From: Deltaproteobacteria bacterium
GTDB taxonomy: Bacteria; Desulfobacterota; DSM-4660; Desulfatiglandales; Desulfatiglandaceae
Direction: 5' to 3'
DNA: 64,000 bases
NCBI GenBank assembly: GCA_021737785.1
Contig: JAIPDI010000007.1
Span: forward strand, 1-64,000
Shown: positions 40,554-50,397 of the stretch, in pieces
Position numbering within the stretch: position 1 is the first letter of the stretch
Layout of the letters: each line of letters opens with the position of its first letter
Notes under the pieces: model-generated
Told to the model about the DNA's origin: nothing
Databases searched by the model: none
What the model saw: only the letters and a program-made list of their open reading frames with translations
Translations under genes and position numbers: made by a program

Positions 40554-42386
40554 TTGAGGATCCGCATTTCCATTTTCAGTAAATTGCTGATGTTCATTAT
40601 CCCGATGGTATGCCTGCCTGTTGCGGTGGTTGGCTACTCATCCATTAAGGCATCCGTGGAAAGGGTCAACCGTCTGGTTCGCCAGGAACAAATGGTCCAG
40701 GTGGAGGCGGCAGCCAATAAGATAGATGATATTTTCTATAATTGCCGGGTGGATCTGACCACCATTTCGCGGTCTCCGGTCCTGGCTGAATATCATCTCG
40801 CCAGGTTGTTCCGTCTGGAGGCCGAAGCTGACTTCAATCGGGATAACCTTAGGAAATTGTTTGAAGATATTCTTGACCGCACCCCTTTTTATTCCGGAAT
40901 ACGGGTGTTGAACGAACATGGGGAGAAATTGATCGGCGTGGGGGGCCCCGGCGCCGTCGATCCCTTGGACAATCAAAGCCGGGAACTTTTTTTCGGAAAA
41001 ACCGCGGGCATGAGACCGACAGACGTTCGTTTTTCAGAACTGATCCATTGCCGGGAACGGAAGGGCTTTATTGTCCATTGCAGCAAGGCATTCTTTACGG
41101 GTTGGAAGGAATTCGCCGGAGTTATTGTTATTGATGTTGATTTTGAAAGAATTACCCGTTTTATACGCTCCATCCGCGTGGGAGAAGAGGGATATTCATT
41201 CTTGATAGACCGTGAGGGAAAAACCCTGGCCCATCCTCTCTACGGGCCATACAAGTATGACGCCAGGGACGGTCCGGACGCAAGCCTGATCCATTTGTCC
41301 AAAGACATGGCCTCGGGTGACACCGGATGGAAGGAATACACGTTCCAGGGTCAAAAGAAGGTGGCGGCTTTTGCGCCCATTCCCACCATGAATTGGTCCA
41401 TGGCCGTAACCATCCCCATTGAGGAATTCGGTAAGGAGGCCCAGGCCATCCGGACCAATGTTATTCAGTTGGTTGTGGTAACGCTCCTGATAACCCTTGT
41501 GGGGGCGTTTATCCTCTCATATCACCTTCTCAGGCCTGTACGCCGGTTGGTGACGGCCACGAACCGGCTGGCCTGCGGCGACCTGAACCAGGAAATTCCG
41601 GTGAAGTCCAGGGACGAATTGGGGGATTTGACCGGTTCCTTCAACCGCATGGTCAACAATCTTTCCCGGATACAAAAGGAGCTGGTGCGTTCGGAAAAAC
41701 TCATTTCCCTTGGGCGACTGTCGGCCGGCGTGGCCCATGAGATTCGAAACCCGTTGAACGCAATGAAGGGCGCCATGGTGCATCTGGGACAAAAATGGGG
41801 GCATGAACCCCTGATACAGCAGTATACACAGTTGGTGGGCGAAGAGATTGATCGTTTGGACCGGGTGGTTTCGGAATTCTTGTATTTTTCCAAACAGGCC
41901 CCGCCCAAGTTGGAGGCCGTTGACATCAACGAAATCATTCTGGGAACCGAGGAGCTATTGGCCAGGGAGACGCAAAAAAGAGGCGTCATATTTCGAAATC
42001 TGTTGCAGCCGTCGCTGCCGTTGGTGCGGCTGGATACCCATCAGATGGAACAGGTTCTCCTTAATCTCTTTTTTAATGCCATGGATTCACTGACCCAGGG
42101 CGGTGAAATTGAAGTGGGTACGCTCGTCATGGAGATAGACAACGAAAAGAAGCTGCTGGTGGTGATCAAAGATAACGGCACAGGCATCAGAGACAAGAAT
42201 CTAGCCAATGTCTTCGACCCATTCTTCACCACAAAGGAAGACGGTACGGGGCTGGGGCTTCCGCTCAGTCTCGGCATTGTTGAAGCTCATGGGGGGACCA
42301 TTGAGCTGGACAGCCGGTGGGGTAGAGGGACCCAGGCGACCATCATTCTGCCGCTGACCAAAAACAAGGAGGACATCATAACGTGA
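40554..42386 (+). CDS. Membrane sensor histidine kinase (Cache-HAMP-HisKA)
   Basis: This is a 610-residue kinase with a first transmembrane segment near the N-terminus (LLMFIIPMVCLPVAVVGYSS), a periplasmic dCache-type sensor (YSFLIDREGKTLAHP), a second membrane segment (LVVVTLLITLVGAFILSYH), HAMP, and HisKA with H395 in GVAHEIRNPLNAMKG. HATPase_c follows (LFFNAMDSL, DNGTGI, FDPFFTTKEDGTGLGL). TTG 40554 has GGAGG six bases upstream; GTG 40536 is the alternative. It overlaps the NtrC-type regulator gene by 4 bp and probably senses an external acid, directly or with the binding protein at 43801. Confidence 0.9.
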   Translation: MRIRISIFSKLLMFIIPMVCLPVAVVGYSSIKASVERVNRLVRQEQMVQVEAAANKIDDIFYNCRVDLTTISRSPVLAEYHLARLFRLEAEADFNRDNLRKLFEDILDRTPFYSGIRVLNEHGEKLIGVGGPGAVDPLDNQSRELFFGKTAGMRPTDVRFSELIHCRERKGFIVHCSKAFFTGWKEFAGVIVIDVDFERITRFIRSIRVGEEGYSFLIDREGKTLAHPLYGPYKYDARDGPDASLIHLSKDMASGDTGWKEYTFQGQKKVAAFAPIPTMNWSMAVTIPIEEFGKEAQAIRTNVIQLVVVTLLITLVGAFILSYHLLRPVRRLVTATNRLACGDLNQEIPVKSRDELGDLTGSFNRMVNNLSRIQKELVRSEKLISLGRLSAGVAHEIRNPLNAMKGAMVHLGQKWGHEPLIQQYTQLVGEEIDRLDRVVSEFLYFSKQAPPKLEAVDINEIILGTEELLARETQKRGVIFRNLLQPSLPLVRLDTHQMEQVLLNLFFNAMDSLTQGGEIEVGTLVMEIDNEKKLLVVIKDNGTGIRDKNLANVFDPFFTTKEDGTGLGLPLSLGIVEAHGGTIELDSRWGRGTQATIILPLTKNKEDIIT

Positions 42387-43804
42387 TTGCGCCGGAAAAG
42401 ACCATCCTTGTGGTGGATGACAGAATAAACACGTTGAAGGTGTTGATGCTGTTTTTGGCCGATAAGGGCTATCGCGTTCTGAAGGCCTCCAGCGGCGAGG
42501 AAGCGTTGAGTGTCTTTAAGCAACACACGGATACGGATATCAATGTGGTGCTGGCGGATTTGAAAATGCCGGGGATGAGCGGATTGGAGCTTTACCGCTC
42601 CATGGTCCGGTACGGCCCCACGCCCCCTTTTGTCATTATGACCGCCTATGCCTCGGTGGAAACGGCGATTATGGCCCTTAAGGAGGGCGTAACGGATTAT
42701 CTGATCAAGCCCCTCAATTATGAGGAGCTTCCCATCGTCTTATCCAATGCATGCCGGCAGGCGGAAATGAGCCTCGAACTGGCGTCGTTGCGGCGACAGG
42801 TCAAAAAGGAGAGCATGTTTCACGGAATTCTCGGCGCCGCTTCGGTCATGCGGGATATTTTTGAGATGGTGCGTACGGTGGGCCCTACGGACGCATCCGT
42901 GCTCATCACCGGAGAGACCGGCACCGGAAAGGAACTCCTGGCCAGGGCGCTCCATTCGGAGTCCGGACGACGGGCAAATCCTGTTGTGTGCATCAATTGC
43001 GCGGCCCTTACGGAAAGCCTTCTGGAGGCGGAGCTGTTCGGGCATGCAAAGGGGGCGTTCACAGGGGCCTTGGCGGACAGAACGGGCCGGCTTGAATCGG
43101 CTCATGAAGGGACCCTGTTTCTGGATGAAATCGGTCATATGTCCCTGGGCCTCCAATCCAAATTCTTGAGATTTTTACAGGACGGAATTTTTCAACCTGT
43201 TGGGGATCACAGGGAAAGAAAGGTCAATGTGCGGCTGGTGGCCGCCACCAATGTGGACCTTGAGGAGCAAATCGCTTCCGGCCGGTTCATGAGTGATTTG
43301 CTTTACCGTATCGAAGTTATCCCCATTCGTGTCCCCCCTCTCAGGGAGCGGATGGAAGACATTCCGCTCTTGGCCGAACATTTCGTGGCCCGGTACGCCA
43401 GAAGGTATTTGCGGGCAATGGAAGGGATATCCCCGGAGGCCATGGGAAGGCTTATGGACTACCACTGGCCTGGCAACATCCGGGAACTTGAAAACTGCCT
43501 GGCCCGGGCCGTTATTTTGTCCAAAAAGTCGTTCATTTCTCCGGAAGATCTTCCCAGAAAAATGGGAAAACCCAAGCCTGCCGGCGAAGAATTGTTCGGT
43601 GGCCAAATCCGGAAGGGTTCCTCCCAGGGTCCTACCCTCAGGGATATGGAGACGGATCTGATCATCAATACCTTGAAACGATGTCATGGCAACAAGACGC
43701 TGGCCGCCAAGATTCTTGGAATTTCACGGAAAGGGCTCTACGAAAAGATGACGCGGCTGGGGATCAGAAACACCATGGATTCCCGAAGGGAGATGCCCGA
43801 ATGA
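42383..43804 (+). CDS. NtrC-family sigma-54 response regulator
   Basis: This 473-residue activator has a receiver (phosphoacceptor D59 in VLADLKMPG, K109), an AAA+ domain (Walker A GETGTGKE 177-184; the GAFTGA sigma-54 contact loop at 224-229; Walker B LFLDEIG) and a C-terminal Fis-type helix-turn-helix (NKTLAAKILGISRKGLYEKM). GTG 42383 overlaps the kinase stop and has AAGGAGG upstream. It also overlaps the binding-protein gene at 43801 by 4 bp. A sigma-54 promoter at 45314-45329 is the best target in the window. Confidence 0.95.
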   Translation: MIAPEKTILVVDDRINTLKVLMLFLADKGYRVLKASSGEEALSVFKQHTDTDINVVLADLKMPGMSGLELYRSMVRYGPTPPFVIMTAYASVETAIMALKEGVTDYLIKPLNYEELPIVLSNACRQAEMSLELASLRRQVKKESMFHGILGAASVMRDIFEMVRTVGPTDASVLITGETGTGKELLARALHSESGRRANPVVCINCAALTESLLEAELFGHAKGAFTGALADRTGRLESAHEGTLFLDEIGHMSLGLQSKFLRFLQDGIFQPVGDHRERKVNVRLVAATNVDLEEQIASGRFMSDLLYRIEVIPIRVPPLRERMEDIPLLAEHFVARYARRYLRAMEGISPEAMGRLMDYHWPGNIRELENCLARAVILSKKSFISPEDLPRKMGKPKPAGEELFGGQIRKGSSQGPTLRDMETDLIINTLKRCHGNKTLAAKILGISRKGLYEKMTRLGIRNTMDSRREMPE

Positions 43805-45078
43805 GCCCCTCACGACGCATCATCGCCCTTTTTGTGACGGCGTTGTGTTGGATGGTGCCTGTTGCCGTAGACGGGAGCGGGGAGATCATCCTGGGCGCGC
43901 CCACCTCCTTGAAAAGCGTGGAAGGGTCCGAGAGTCTGCAGGCGGTCCGAATGGCCGTAGCGGAAATCAATGACGCTGGGGGCGTGAACATAGGCGGACG
44001 GACGCACAAATTCAGACTGGAACCCTTTGATCTCAAGGAGGTTGAGCCGGATTCCCCTACTGCCGAGGCCGTGGCGAGGCTTCGGGCATTCATAAAAGAG
44101 AAAAGGCCCCATGCCTTGGTCATAGGCCCCTTTCGTTCCGAGGTGCTTCTGGCTTCCATGGATTTTTTGGCTGAAGAAAAGATTCCCACCTTGGAATGTA
44201 TCGCCATGTCTCCGGCGGTGGACGCCAAGGTCCTTACCCATCCCAAATACAGGTACATCTTTCGCATCGGTCTCAGCTCCAAATATCTCGTGGCGTATCT
44301 TATTCAAACCATGAAACTGATGAGACAGAAATTTGGTTTTGAAAAGGTGTTCATCCTGAATCAGGACGTGGCATGGGCCCGCTCCACGGCCTACCTGATG
44401 TTGAAACTGTACCTGGATGGGTCCGGATGGCGGGTTTTGGGGCAGGAGAACTTTCCTGCGGAAACAAGGGATTTCCGCAAGGCACTGGCCCGGGCAACAG
44501 CTGGCCGGGCCCAGGTTATCCTGGCGGTTTTTGACATGCCCACCAGCAAAAACCTAGTTATGGAGTGGCACGAGATGAAACCGCCAGCCTTGTTATGCGG
44601 CTTCATTTCACCGGCTTCCGGACCCGATGCCTGGACCGCTTTCCACGGCGGCCTGGAAGGGGTGATCAATGTCATATTTGAGTTGGGAAACCTCCCTTCA
44701 TCCAAGTATCCTCCGGCCAAAGCCTTTTATGAGGCCTACAAAGCCAGGTATGGCCATCCCATTCAGGCGGGCCACGGACCGGCCCCAAGCTATGAATCGG
44801 TATATATTCTGGCTCAGGCCTTTAAGCGGGCCGGAACCCTGGACCCGGATCGGGTGGCAACAGCGCTGGAATTCACCGATCGAAAAGGGGTTATGGGACG
44901 CGTGGTTTTCCACAGAGGTCACCAGGCAATTTTCGGGCGGAATCCAGAACAAGAGGTCCTGGCCTGCGTGGTTCAATGGAAGGCACCCGGCAAACGGGTC
45001 ATTGTTTACCCTCACCGCATCGCCGAGGGACAAATGACCCTTCCGTCCTTTATGGAATCCGCCGGGCATCCTCGCTGA
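43801..45078 (+). CDS. Liv-type periplasmic substrate-binding protein, first copy
   Basis: This 425-residue type I periplasmic binding protein starts with a signal peptide (RRIIALFVTALCWMVPVAVDG) and continues with the LivJ-like fold (IILGAPTSLKSVEGSESLQAV, VIGPFRSEVLLASMDFLAEEKI, YESVYILAQAFKRAG). ATG 43801 overlaps the regulator stop by 4 bp; the longer frame from 43681 is rejected because it lies in the regulator gene. It is separated by a 394-base gap with a sigma-54 promoter from its paralogue at 45473 and shares NQDVAWAR and GHGPAPSYESVYILA-like stretches. Encoded with the kinase, it may be a sensing rather than transport protein. Confidence 0.85.
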   Translation: MSPSRRIIALFVTALCWMVPVAVDGSGEIILGAPTSLKSVEGSESLQAVRMAVAEINDAGGVNIGGRTHKFRLEPFDLKEVEPDSPTAEAVARLRAFIKEKRPHALVIGPFRSEVLLASMDFLAEEKIPTLECIAMSPAVDAKVLTHPKYRYIFRIGLSSKYLVAYLIQTMKLMRQKFGFEKVFILNQDVAWARSTAYLMLKLYLDGSGWRVLGQENFPAETRDFRKALARATAGRAQVILAVFDMPTSKNLVMEWHEMKPPALLCGFISPASGPDAWTAFHGGLEGVINVIFELGNLPSSKYPPAKAFYEAYKARYGHPIQAGHGPAPSYESVYILAQAFKRAGTLDPDRVATALEFTDRKGVMGRVVFHRGHQAIFGRNPEQEVLACVVQWKAPGKRVIVYPHRIAEGQMTLPSFMESAGHPR

Positions 45079-45313
45079 CAACGCGAACGTTACCTCTTTT
45101 CACACTCTTCATATTTCGTCACCTTTGGTAACATTTTATCGGCAGGATATTTAACCTGTGGATTATAATTTCATTTTTGTTTGTCTCAAACGTTCATGCC
45201 GCTTTCCTGCTGCCCGGTTGTAACCAATTCTTACACCCTCTACCCATTTCGCCACCAAGGCGTGGCCGCAATATATCATTTGATTTTAGCCAGTTGACAT
45301 TGGCAGTGCTATG
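45079..45313. promoter_or_regulatory. Candidate upstream activator region
   Basis: Before the sigma-54 promoter lie GTTACC (45089-45094), GGTAAC (45127-45132), the palindrome GGTTGTAACC (45216-45225) and GTTTGTCTCAAAC (45178-45190). The first three could be repeated half-sites for the NtrC-type regulator. This is inference from spacing and likeness. Confidence 0.35.
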
Positions 45314-45329
45314 TGGCATATTCTTTGCT
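45314..45329 (+). promoter_or_regulatory. Sigma-54 (-24/-12) promoter
   Basis: TGGCATA-TTCT-TTGCT at 45314-45329 has GG and GC exactly 12 bases apart and matches the -24/-12 consensus except at two weak positions. Transcription would start near 45340, about 130 bases before ATG 45473. It drives the second binding protein and the Liv/ligase genes, downstream of an NtrC-type activator gene. Confidence 0.75.
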
Positions 45330-45472
45330 CTGTTTAAAAGATGATAGGGGGTGTTGGAGTAAATTCCATTCTTGTAGCATGGTGGCTTTCTGATAAAGAG
45401 GTGGTGGACTACTGGACAGTGCACCATATTTTCAGAAGGCGGGCGTGTTACCCAATCTCAAGGAGGAAATCC

Positions 45473-46753
45473 ATGAAAAAAATAATCTGTTCTCTATCTG
45501 TTTTCCTGGCCTTGGTGTGTGTTCTGGCATCTCCGTTTATGACGGCCCATGCAGCCGACCCGATCGTCATTGGGGTTCCCACCTCAACAGGATTTGTAGA
45601 GGGAAAGGAAGGCCTTGCTGTGGTGGAAATGGCGGTTGAGGAAATCAATGCCAAAGGCGGCGTCACGGTCGGATCTGAGAAAAGGCTTTTCAAGGTGGAG
45701 TCCATAGACATACGTGATGCAGCCCCGGGCGTGCCGGTCCCTGAAGCCCTCCTGGGTCTGGAGAAGATCATCCTTGACAAGAAGCCGACAGCCTTGCTGA
45801 TCGGGCCTTTCAGATCAGAGGCCCTCCTGGCCGGGATGGATATTCTCGCCAAGTACAAAGTCCCCATGTTGGGAACCATCGCCATGAGCCCTGCCTCAGA
45901 AGCAAAAATCAAGAAAGATCCGGATAAATATAAATACGTTTTCCGAACCTGCCTCAACGCCAAATACCTGGTCAAGTACCTTGTGGGCATCATGGCCTTC
46001 GTCAATAAGGAATTCGGGTTCAACAAGGTGTATATCATGAACCAGGATGTGGCGTGGGCCCGGGCCACGGCAGACCTCATCAGAAAGAACTATTTTGAAA
46101 AGGCCGGGTGGCAGGTGGTCGGCCACGAGGCCTATCCCACCGGGACGTTGGATTTTTCGTCGGCCATGATGAAAGTCCGGGCCGGGGGCGCTCAGGTGAT
46201 CCTCCCCATATTTGACATGCCCCAGAGCGGGATCCTGGTTAAGCAGTGGAATGCCATGAAGGTGCCGGCATTACTGGCAGGGTTCATTTCTCCTTTGGCC
46301 GGGCCGGGGGCATGGAAGACGTTTGATCAGAAGATCGGCGGGGCCGTCAACTGCAACTTCGAGCTAGGAAGCGCCATGGGGTCTTCGAAGGTGCCCCAGT
46401 CAATGGATTTTCTCGCAGCGTACGAGAAAAAATACGGCAAACCGATGGAGGCGGGCCATGGACCGGCGCCGACCTATGAATCGGTTTACATCCTTGCCGA
46501 GGCCATTGAGCGGGCAGGGTCTCTCGATCCGGACGCCATTGCGGCCGAGATCGCGAAAACAGACCGTACCGGCGTCATGGGAAGAATTCGATTCGATGAG
46601 GGTCACCAGGCGATTTTCGATATGGATCCCAAGGAGTCGGCGGTGGCCTGCGTCTTTCAGTGGACGGACGATGGCAATCGCGTCAACGTGTTTCCAGAGG
46701 CGATTGCCGATGGAAACATTCAATTGCCGGCTGGGTTGAAACCAGCCAAATAG
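45473..46753 (+). CDS. Liv-type periplasmic substrate-binding protein, second copy
   Basis: A 426-residue binding protein with signal peptide (IICSLSVFLALVCVLASPFMTAHAA, cleaved near AHA-AD) and the type I fold (IVIGVPTSTGFVEGKEGLAVV, LIGPFRSEALLAGMDILAKY, NQDVAWARATADL). It is paralogous to the protein at 43801. ATG 45473 has AAGGAGGAA upstream; the longer frame to 45341 has no such site. It heads the transport operon and probably delivers a branched-chain or organic acid to the LivHM permeases that follow. Ligand unknown. Confidence 0.88.
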   Translation: MKKIICSLSVFLALVCVLASPFMTAHAADPIVIGVPTSTGFVEGKEGLAVVEMAVEEINAKGGVTVGSEKRLFKVESIDIRDAAPGVPVPEALLGLEKIILDKKPTALLIGPFRSEALLAGMDILAKYKVPMLGTIAMSPASEAKIKKDPDKYKYVFRTCLNAKYLVKYLVGIMAFVNKEFGFNKVYIMNQDVAWARATADLIRKNYFEKAGWQVVGHEAYPTGTLDFSSAMMKVRAGGAQVILPIFDMPQSGILVKQWNAMKVPALLAGFISPLAGPGAWKTFDQKIGGAVNCNFELGSAMGSSKVPQSMDFLAAYEKKYGKPMEAGHGPAPTYESVYILAEAIERAGSLDPDAIAAEIAKTDRTGVMGRIRFDEGHQAIFDMDPKESAVACVFQWTDDGNRVNVFPEAIADGNIQLPAGLKPAK

Positions 46754-46785
46754 AGCGGACATCCTGGTAGGAAGGGGATTTCTTC

Positions 46786-47658
46786 GTGTTTCTGGGCACC
46801 TGTGTATACGCGCTGATCAACAGTGTGATCCTCCTGCTGATGGCCATCGGCTTCAACCTGACCTTCGGCATCAGCGGAGTGTCCAACTTTGCCTATGGGG
46901 CCTTTTATATCCTCTCGGCCTTTGTCACCTGGATGCTCATAAACTGGATTGGCATCCCCTATTTTCTATCGGCTGTCCTTTCGATTGTCTTCACGGCCTT
47001 TGTCGGGGCCGTCATGTACCGCTTCATTCTCATTCGTGTTCGCGGTCAGGTCCTGTCGGAGGTCATTGCGACCTTCGGCATCGGCCTGATCATCCTTGAG
47101 TTTTTTCGTTATCTGGGTTTTGTGGGGATTGAATACTCCCTTCCGGTGTTCATAGACCAGAGCTTTGTGATCGCCGGAACCTACGTCGATATGCAGCGGA
47201 TTCTGATCGTGCTCTTCAGCATCGTCCTCATCCTCCTCCTGTGGCTTTTCATCCATCATACCTCAATCGGATTGGCGTTTCGCGGGATTGCTCAGGATGA
47301 ACGGACGGCCCTGACCTTCGGTATTGATTCGGACTGGATCGCCATGCTCAGCGTGTCCATCGGGGGGGGGCTGGCTGCAATCGCTGCGACCGTTGTCGTT
47401 CCGTTGGGCACGATTTCGGTAAGCGAGGGCTACGATGTCCTCATCAATGCCCTGGCCGTTTGCATTATCGGTGGATTGGGGAGCACAGGCGGGGTGATCG
47501 TAGCCAGTCTTGTCGTCGGGTTCGCGCAACGGTTTACGGACACCTATATCGGTTCTCACTGGACCATGATCGTCAGTCTGGTGGCAATCTTCTTGGTACT
47601 GGTGATCAAGCCGTCGGGGCTTTATGGAAAGCAAAAGGAGCTGGAGGAAAGAATTTGA
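46786..47658 (+). CDS. livH: Branched-chain-type ABC permease (LivH family)
   Basis: A 290-residue inner-membrane permease with about eight hydrophobic segments, including the LivH-like GINLTFGISGVSNFAYGAFY region near the N-terminus and LAVCIIGGLGSTGG near the C-terminus. GTG 46786 has AAGGGG upstream. It follows the binding-protein gene by 32 bp. The gene name refers to family, not to proven leucine transport. Confidence 0.9.
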   Translation: MFLGTCVYALINSVILLLMAIGFNLTFGISGVSNFAYGAFYILSAFVTWMLINWIGIPYFLSAVLSIVFTAFVGAVMYRFILIRVRGQVLSEVIATFGIGLIILEFFRYLGFVGIEYSLPVFIDQSFVIAGTYVDMQRILIVLFSIVLILLLWLFIHHTSIGLAFRGIAQDERTALTFGIDSDWIAMLSVSIGGGLAAIAATVVVPLGTISVSEGYDVLINALAVCIIGGLGSTGGVIVASLVVGFAQRFTDTYIGSHWTMIVSLVAIFLVLVIKPSGLYGKQKELEERI

Positions 47659-47740
47659 TGCGGCGGATCACTTCGACCGGAATGACAGTTCTTCAAATTT
47701 GATGAGGAGTCGCACTCGCTTCAGGGAGTAAAGAGACAGG

Positions 47741-48745
47741 GTGAAAAAGCGAAAAGAAAGAATTGATCGGGGCATCAAGGTGAGGTCTGAGGATGTCTTT
47801 GCCCTCCTCTCATGGAAAGAGATGGTCTATCTTTCAGGGCCGAGACTTCTTCCCCTGATCGCTTGCGCCCTTTTGCCACTTGTTCTGGGCACTTACTGGC
47901 AGAGAGTGTTATTGTCAGTGGCGGTATTCGGCCTGCTGGCCATCAGCTGGGATATCCTTGCGCAGAGCAGCATGGTTTCCCTGGGACAGGCGCTTTTTTT
48001 CGGCATGGGTGCATACTGCTCCGGGGCGATGAACCATTACTGGGGCCTTTCCCCTTTCATCACCATCCCTCTGGCCACCATCATGGGAGGGGTTATCTGC
48101 ACGACGCTTCTTCTCCCTGTTTTGCGGCTGCGGGGGATCTACTTTGCCATGGTTACCCTCATTATTCCGCTGATGCTGGTCCGGATCATTGAGGCCACCA
48201 AGATTTTAGGCGGAACCGAAGGGATCAGCGGGCTGACCCCGCTTCCCTCTCATTGGATCGAGTCGTATGTGAGCCTGGCCGCCCTCCTGGCCGCCCTTTT
48301 CGGGTTTCGAAGGCTCATGGATTCCGATTACGGTCTGGTGCTCAAAGGGATCAACGACAATGACCGATCGGTGATGAATGCGGGCATCAACATCTACTGG
48401 TTCAAGGCCCAGGCCCTGTTTTTGTCAAGCGCTGTCGGCGCCTTTGCCGGGGCAATGATGACCCATGTCTATATGTTTGTGGGAATGCCTGTCTTTGCCC
48501 TCGATTATTCCATCCTTCCTATCGCTGCGGTGGTTGTGGGGGGCGGGGGTTCACTTGCCGGCGCGGTTCTCGGGGCATTTATCCTGGTCCCGCTTTCCGA
48601 GGCCCTCAGGGCCTTGGGCGGATTAAGAATCGTTTTTTACGGCGCCTTTCTCGTTTTTTTCATCGTGGCCCTCCCTGAGGGGATCTTTCATTTCATCACC
48701 CGAAAGTATCATCAGTTCGAAAGATGGGTGGAGGTGGAAAAGTGA
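47741..48745 (+). CDS. livM: Branched-chain-type ABC permease (LivM family)
   Basis: A 334-residue inner-membrane permease with LivM-like features: a polar N-terminal stretch, then hydrophobic helices (LLSVAVFGLLAISWDILAQ, FFGMGAYCSGAMNHYWG) and the conserved ISGLTPLPSHW to VVVGGGGSLAGAVLGAF segments. GTG 47741 follows a ribosome site. It overlaps livG by 4 bp. Confidence 0.9.
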   Translation: MKKRKERIDRGIKVRSEDVFALLSWKEMVYLSGPRLLPLIACALLPLVLGTYWQRVLLSVAVFGLLAISWDILAQSSMVSLGQALFFGMGAYCSGAMNHYWGLSPFITIPLATIMGGVICTTLLLPVLRLRGIYFAMVTLIIPLMLVRIIEATKILGGTEGISGLTPLPSHWIESYVSLAALLAALFGFRRLMDSDYGLVLKGINDNDRSVMNAGINIYWFKAQALFLSSAVGAFAGAMMTHVYMFVGMPVFALDYSILPIAAVVVGGGGSLAGAVLGAFILVPLSEALRALGGLRIVFYGAFLVFFIVALPEGIFHFITRKYHQFERWVEVEK

Positions 48746-49494
48746 ATGCCGCACCCTTATTGCAGGTGGTGGAGCTTTCCAAGTCCTTCGGCGGGGTGCA
48801 GGCCGTAAGCCGGGTCACCTTCGACCTCCACAAGGGCGAACTCCTCGGGATCATCGGCCCAAACGGATCCGGCAAGACAACTACCGTAAACCTTATCACG
48901 GGATTTGTGAAAGCGACCTCTGGGAGCGTCATCTACCAGGGCCGCGACATCACCAGCTGGGCCCCTCACAAGATCGTACGCTTAGGGATTGCCAGGACAT
49001 TTCAAATGGTCAAGCCGTTTTACCAGCTCCCCGCATTTAAAAATATTATCATCCCCCTTTACTCCCCCCGGGTAAAGCAGCTTGTGGGCGGCAAGTACGG
49101 CGACAGGAGTGCGGTGGCCCTTGACCTGTTGGAAGAAGTCGGCTTTGAAAGGGATGCCCAGGTGGCTTACAAGGTGGCCAGCGTCCTCCCCCAGGGCTAT
49201 CTGAAAAGGCTGGAACTGGCAAAGGCCATCGCCCTGCAGCCCGACCTCATCATCCTAGATGAGCTCTTTTCAGGGCTCAGCCTTGCCGAAGTGGCAAGCA
49301 TTGTTCCTATCATCGAGAAACTCCTTGTCGCGGGAAAGACCATCATCATGATCGAGCACCGGCTTAAGGAGGTGTTCCGCATCGCTCATCGGGTGGTGGT
49401 CCTCAACTACGGGAGGCTGATCGCCAATGGTCCTTCCAAAGAGGTGATGGAGAATGAAGAGGTCAAGAAGGCCTACCTTGGCTCTGAGGACTAA
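48742..49494 (+). CDS. livG: ABC transporter ATPase (LivG family)
   Basis: A 250-residue ATPase: Walker A GPNGSGKTT, the LivG-type lack of a canonical LSGG signature (here SVLPQGYLKRLELAKAI), Walker B LIILDELFSG and EHRLKEVF. The true start is GTG 48742, overlapping the livM stop (GTGA), with GGAGGTGG upstream; an ATG at 48724 would sit inside livM. The altered signature (PQGYLKR for LSGGQ) is typical of LivG proteins with LPQGQ/YG type motifs. Confidence 0.88.
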   Translation: MNAAPLLQVVELSKSFGGVQAVSRVTFDLHKGELLGIIGPNGSGKTTTVNLITGFVKATSGSVIYQGRDITSWAPHKIVRLGIARTFQMVKPFYQLPAFKNIIIPLYSPRVKQLVGGKYGDRSAVALDLLEEVGFERDAQVAYKVASVLPQGYLKRLELAKAIALQPDLIILDELFSGLSLAEVASIVPIIEKLLVAGKTIIMIEHRLKEVFRIAHRVVVLNYGRLIANGPSKEVMENEEVKKAYLGSED

Positions 49495-49586
49495 TAATTC
49501 AAGGGTGGAACCCGCGGATATGAAAGATGCCACCCGAACGATGTGTCTTTGCGTCGGCAGGGTTCTGTCGGTGAAACGGACTGACC

Positions 49587-50333
49587 ATGCTTGAAGTTCA
49601 GAATCTCTTGGTTTTCTTCGAGAACGCCCTGGCGCTCAACGACTTTTCCATGAGCGTGAAGCAAGGCGAGATAGTGGGCGTCATCGGCTCCAACAGTGCC
49701 GGGAAAACGACCCTCATGAATACGCTTTCGGGCCTCATTATCGATATGGCTATCAAGGAACGAAGAAAGGGCGGGGAAAGAATCACGGTTTACGGACGCA
49801 TTCTTTACCAGGGAGAGGAGATCACAACCACCCGGCCGAGCGATAGGGTCAGGAGGGGGATTGCCCTTGCCAGGGAGCGGCATCCTATATTTCCGGAAAG
49901 CAGCGTCATGGAAAACCTCAAGATCGCCGGTTACCTGCGGACCCGGTCGGAAATAAAAGAAGTGACCCAATATACCTTCAAGCTTTTTCCGGCCCTTGTC
50001 CCCCTTAAATCACGGAAAGCGGGATTCCTCAGCGGCGGAGAGCAGCAGATGCTCGCCATCGGCATGAGTCTTATGGTAAAGCCCAAGCTCCTCCTCCTGG
50101 ACGAACCCCTGTTAGGCCTCAGCCCGATGATGCAAAAATCCCTGGTAACCGCCATCTGCAACCTTCAAAAGGAATCCGAGATCACGGTGCTCATCACTGA
50201 GCAGTTCGCACGGCCGGTCCTTCCCATCATTGACAGGGGGTATGTCATTGAAAACGGAATGTTGACCCTGTCCGGGACAGGGAAGGAGCTGATGGACAAT
50301 CCCGAAATCAAGGCCGCCTATTTCGGGGTTTAA
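49587..50333 (+). CDS. livF: ABC transporter ATPase (LivF family)
   Basis: A 248-residue ATPase with Walker A GSNSAGKTT, signature LSGGEQQMLAIG, Walker B LLLLDEPLLGLS and H-loop-equivalent TEQFARPV (the usual EQN replaced). It starts at ATG 49587, 92 bp after livG. It completes a LivHMGF set. The acyl-CoA ligase follows by 64 bp. Confidence 0.9.
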   Translation: MLEVQNLLVFFENALALNDFSMSVKQGEIVGVIGSNSAGKTTLMNTLSGLIIDMAIKERRKGGERITVYGRILYQGEEITTTRPSDRVRRGIALARERHPIFPESSVMENLKIAGYLRTRSEIKEVTQYTFKLFPALVPLKSRKAGFLSGGEQQMLAIGMSLMVKPKLLLLDEPLLGLSPMMQKSLVTAICNLQKESEITVLITEQFARPVLPIIDRGYVIENGMLTLSGTGKELMDNPEIKAAYFGV

Positions 50334-50397
50334 CAAAGAGGCCTTCCAAGGAGACCTCAACCCGGCATCAAGTGACCTGAATGGATCGAATGGCCAA

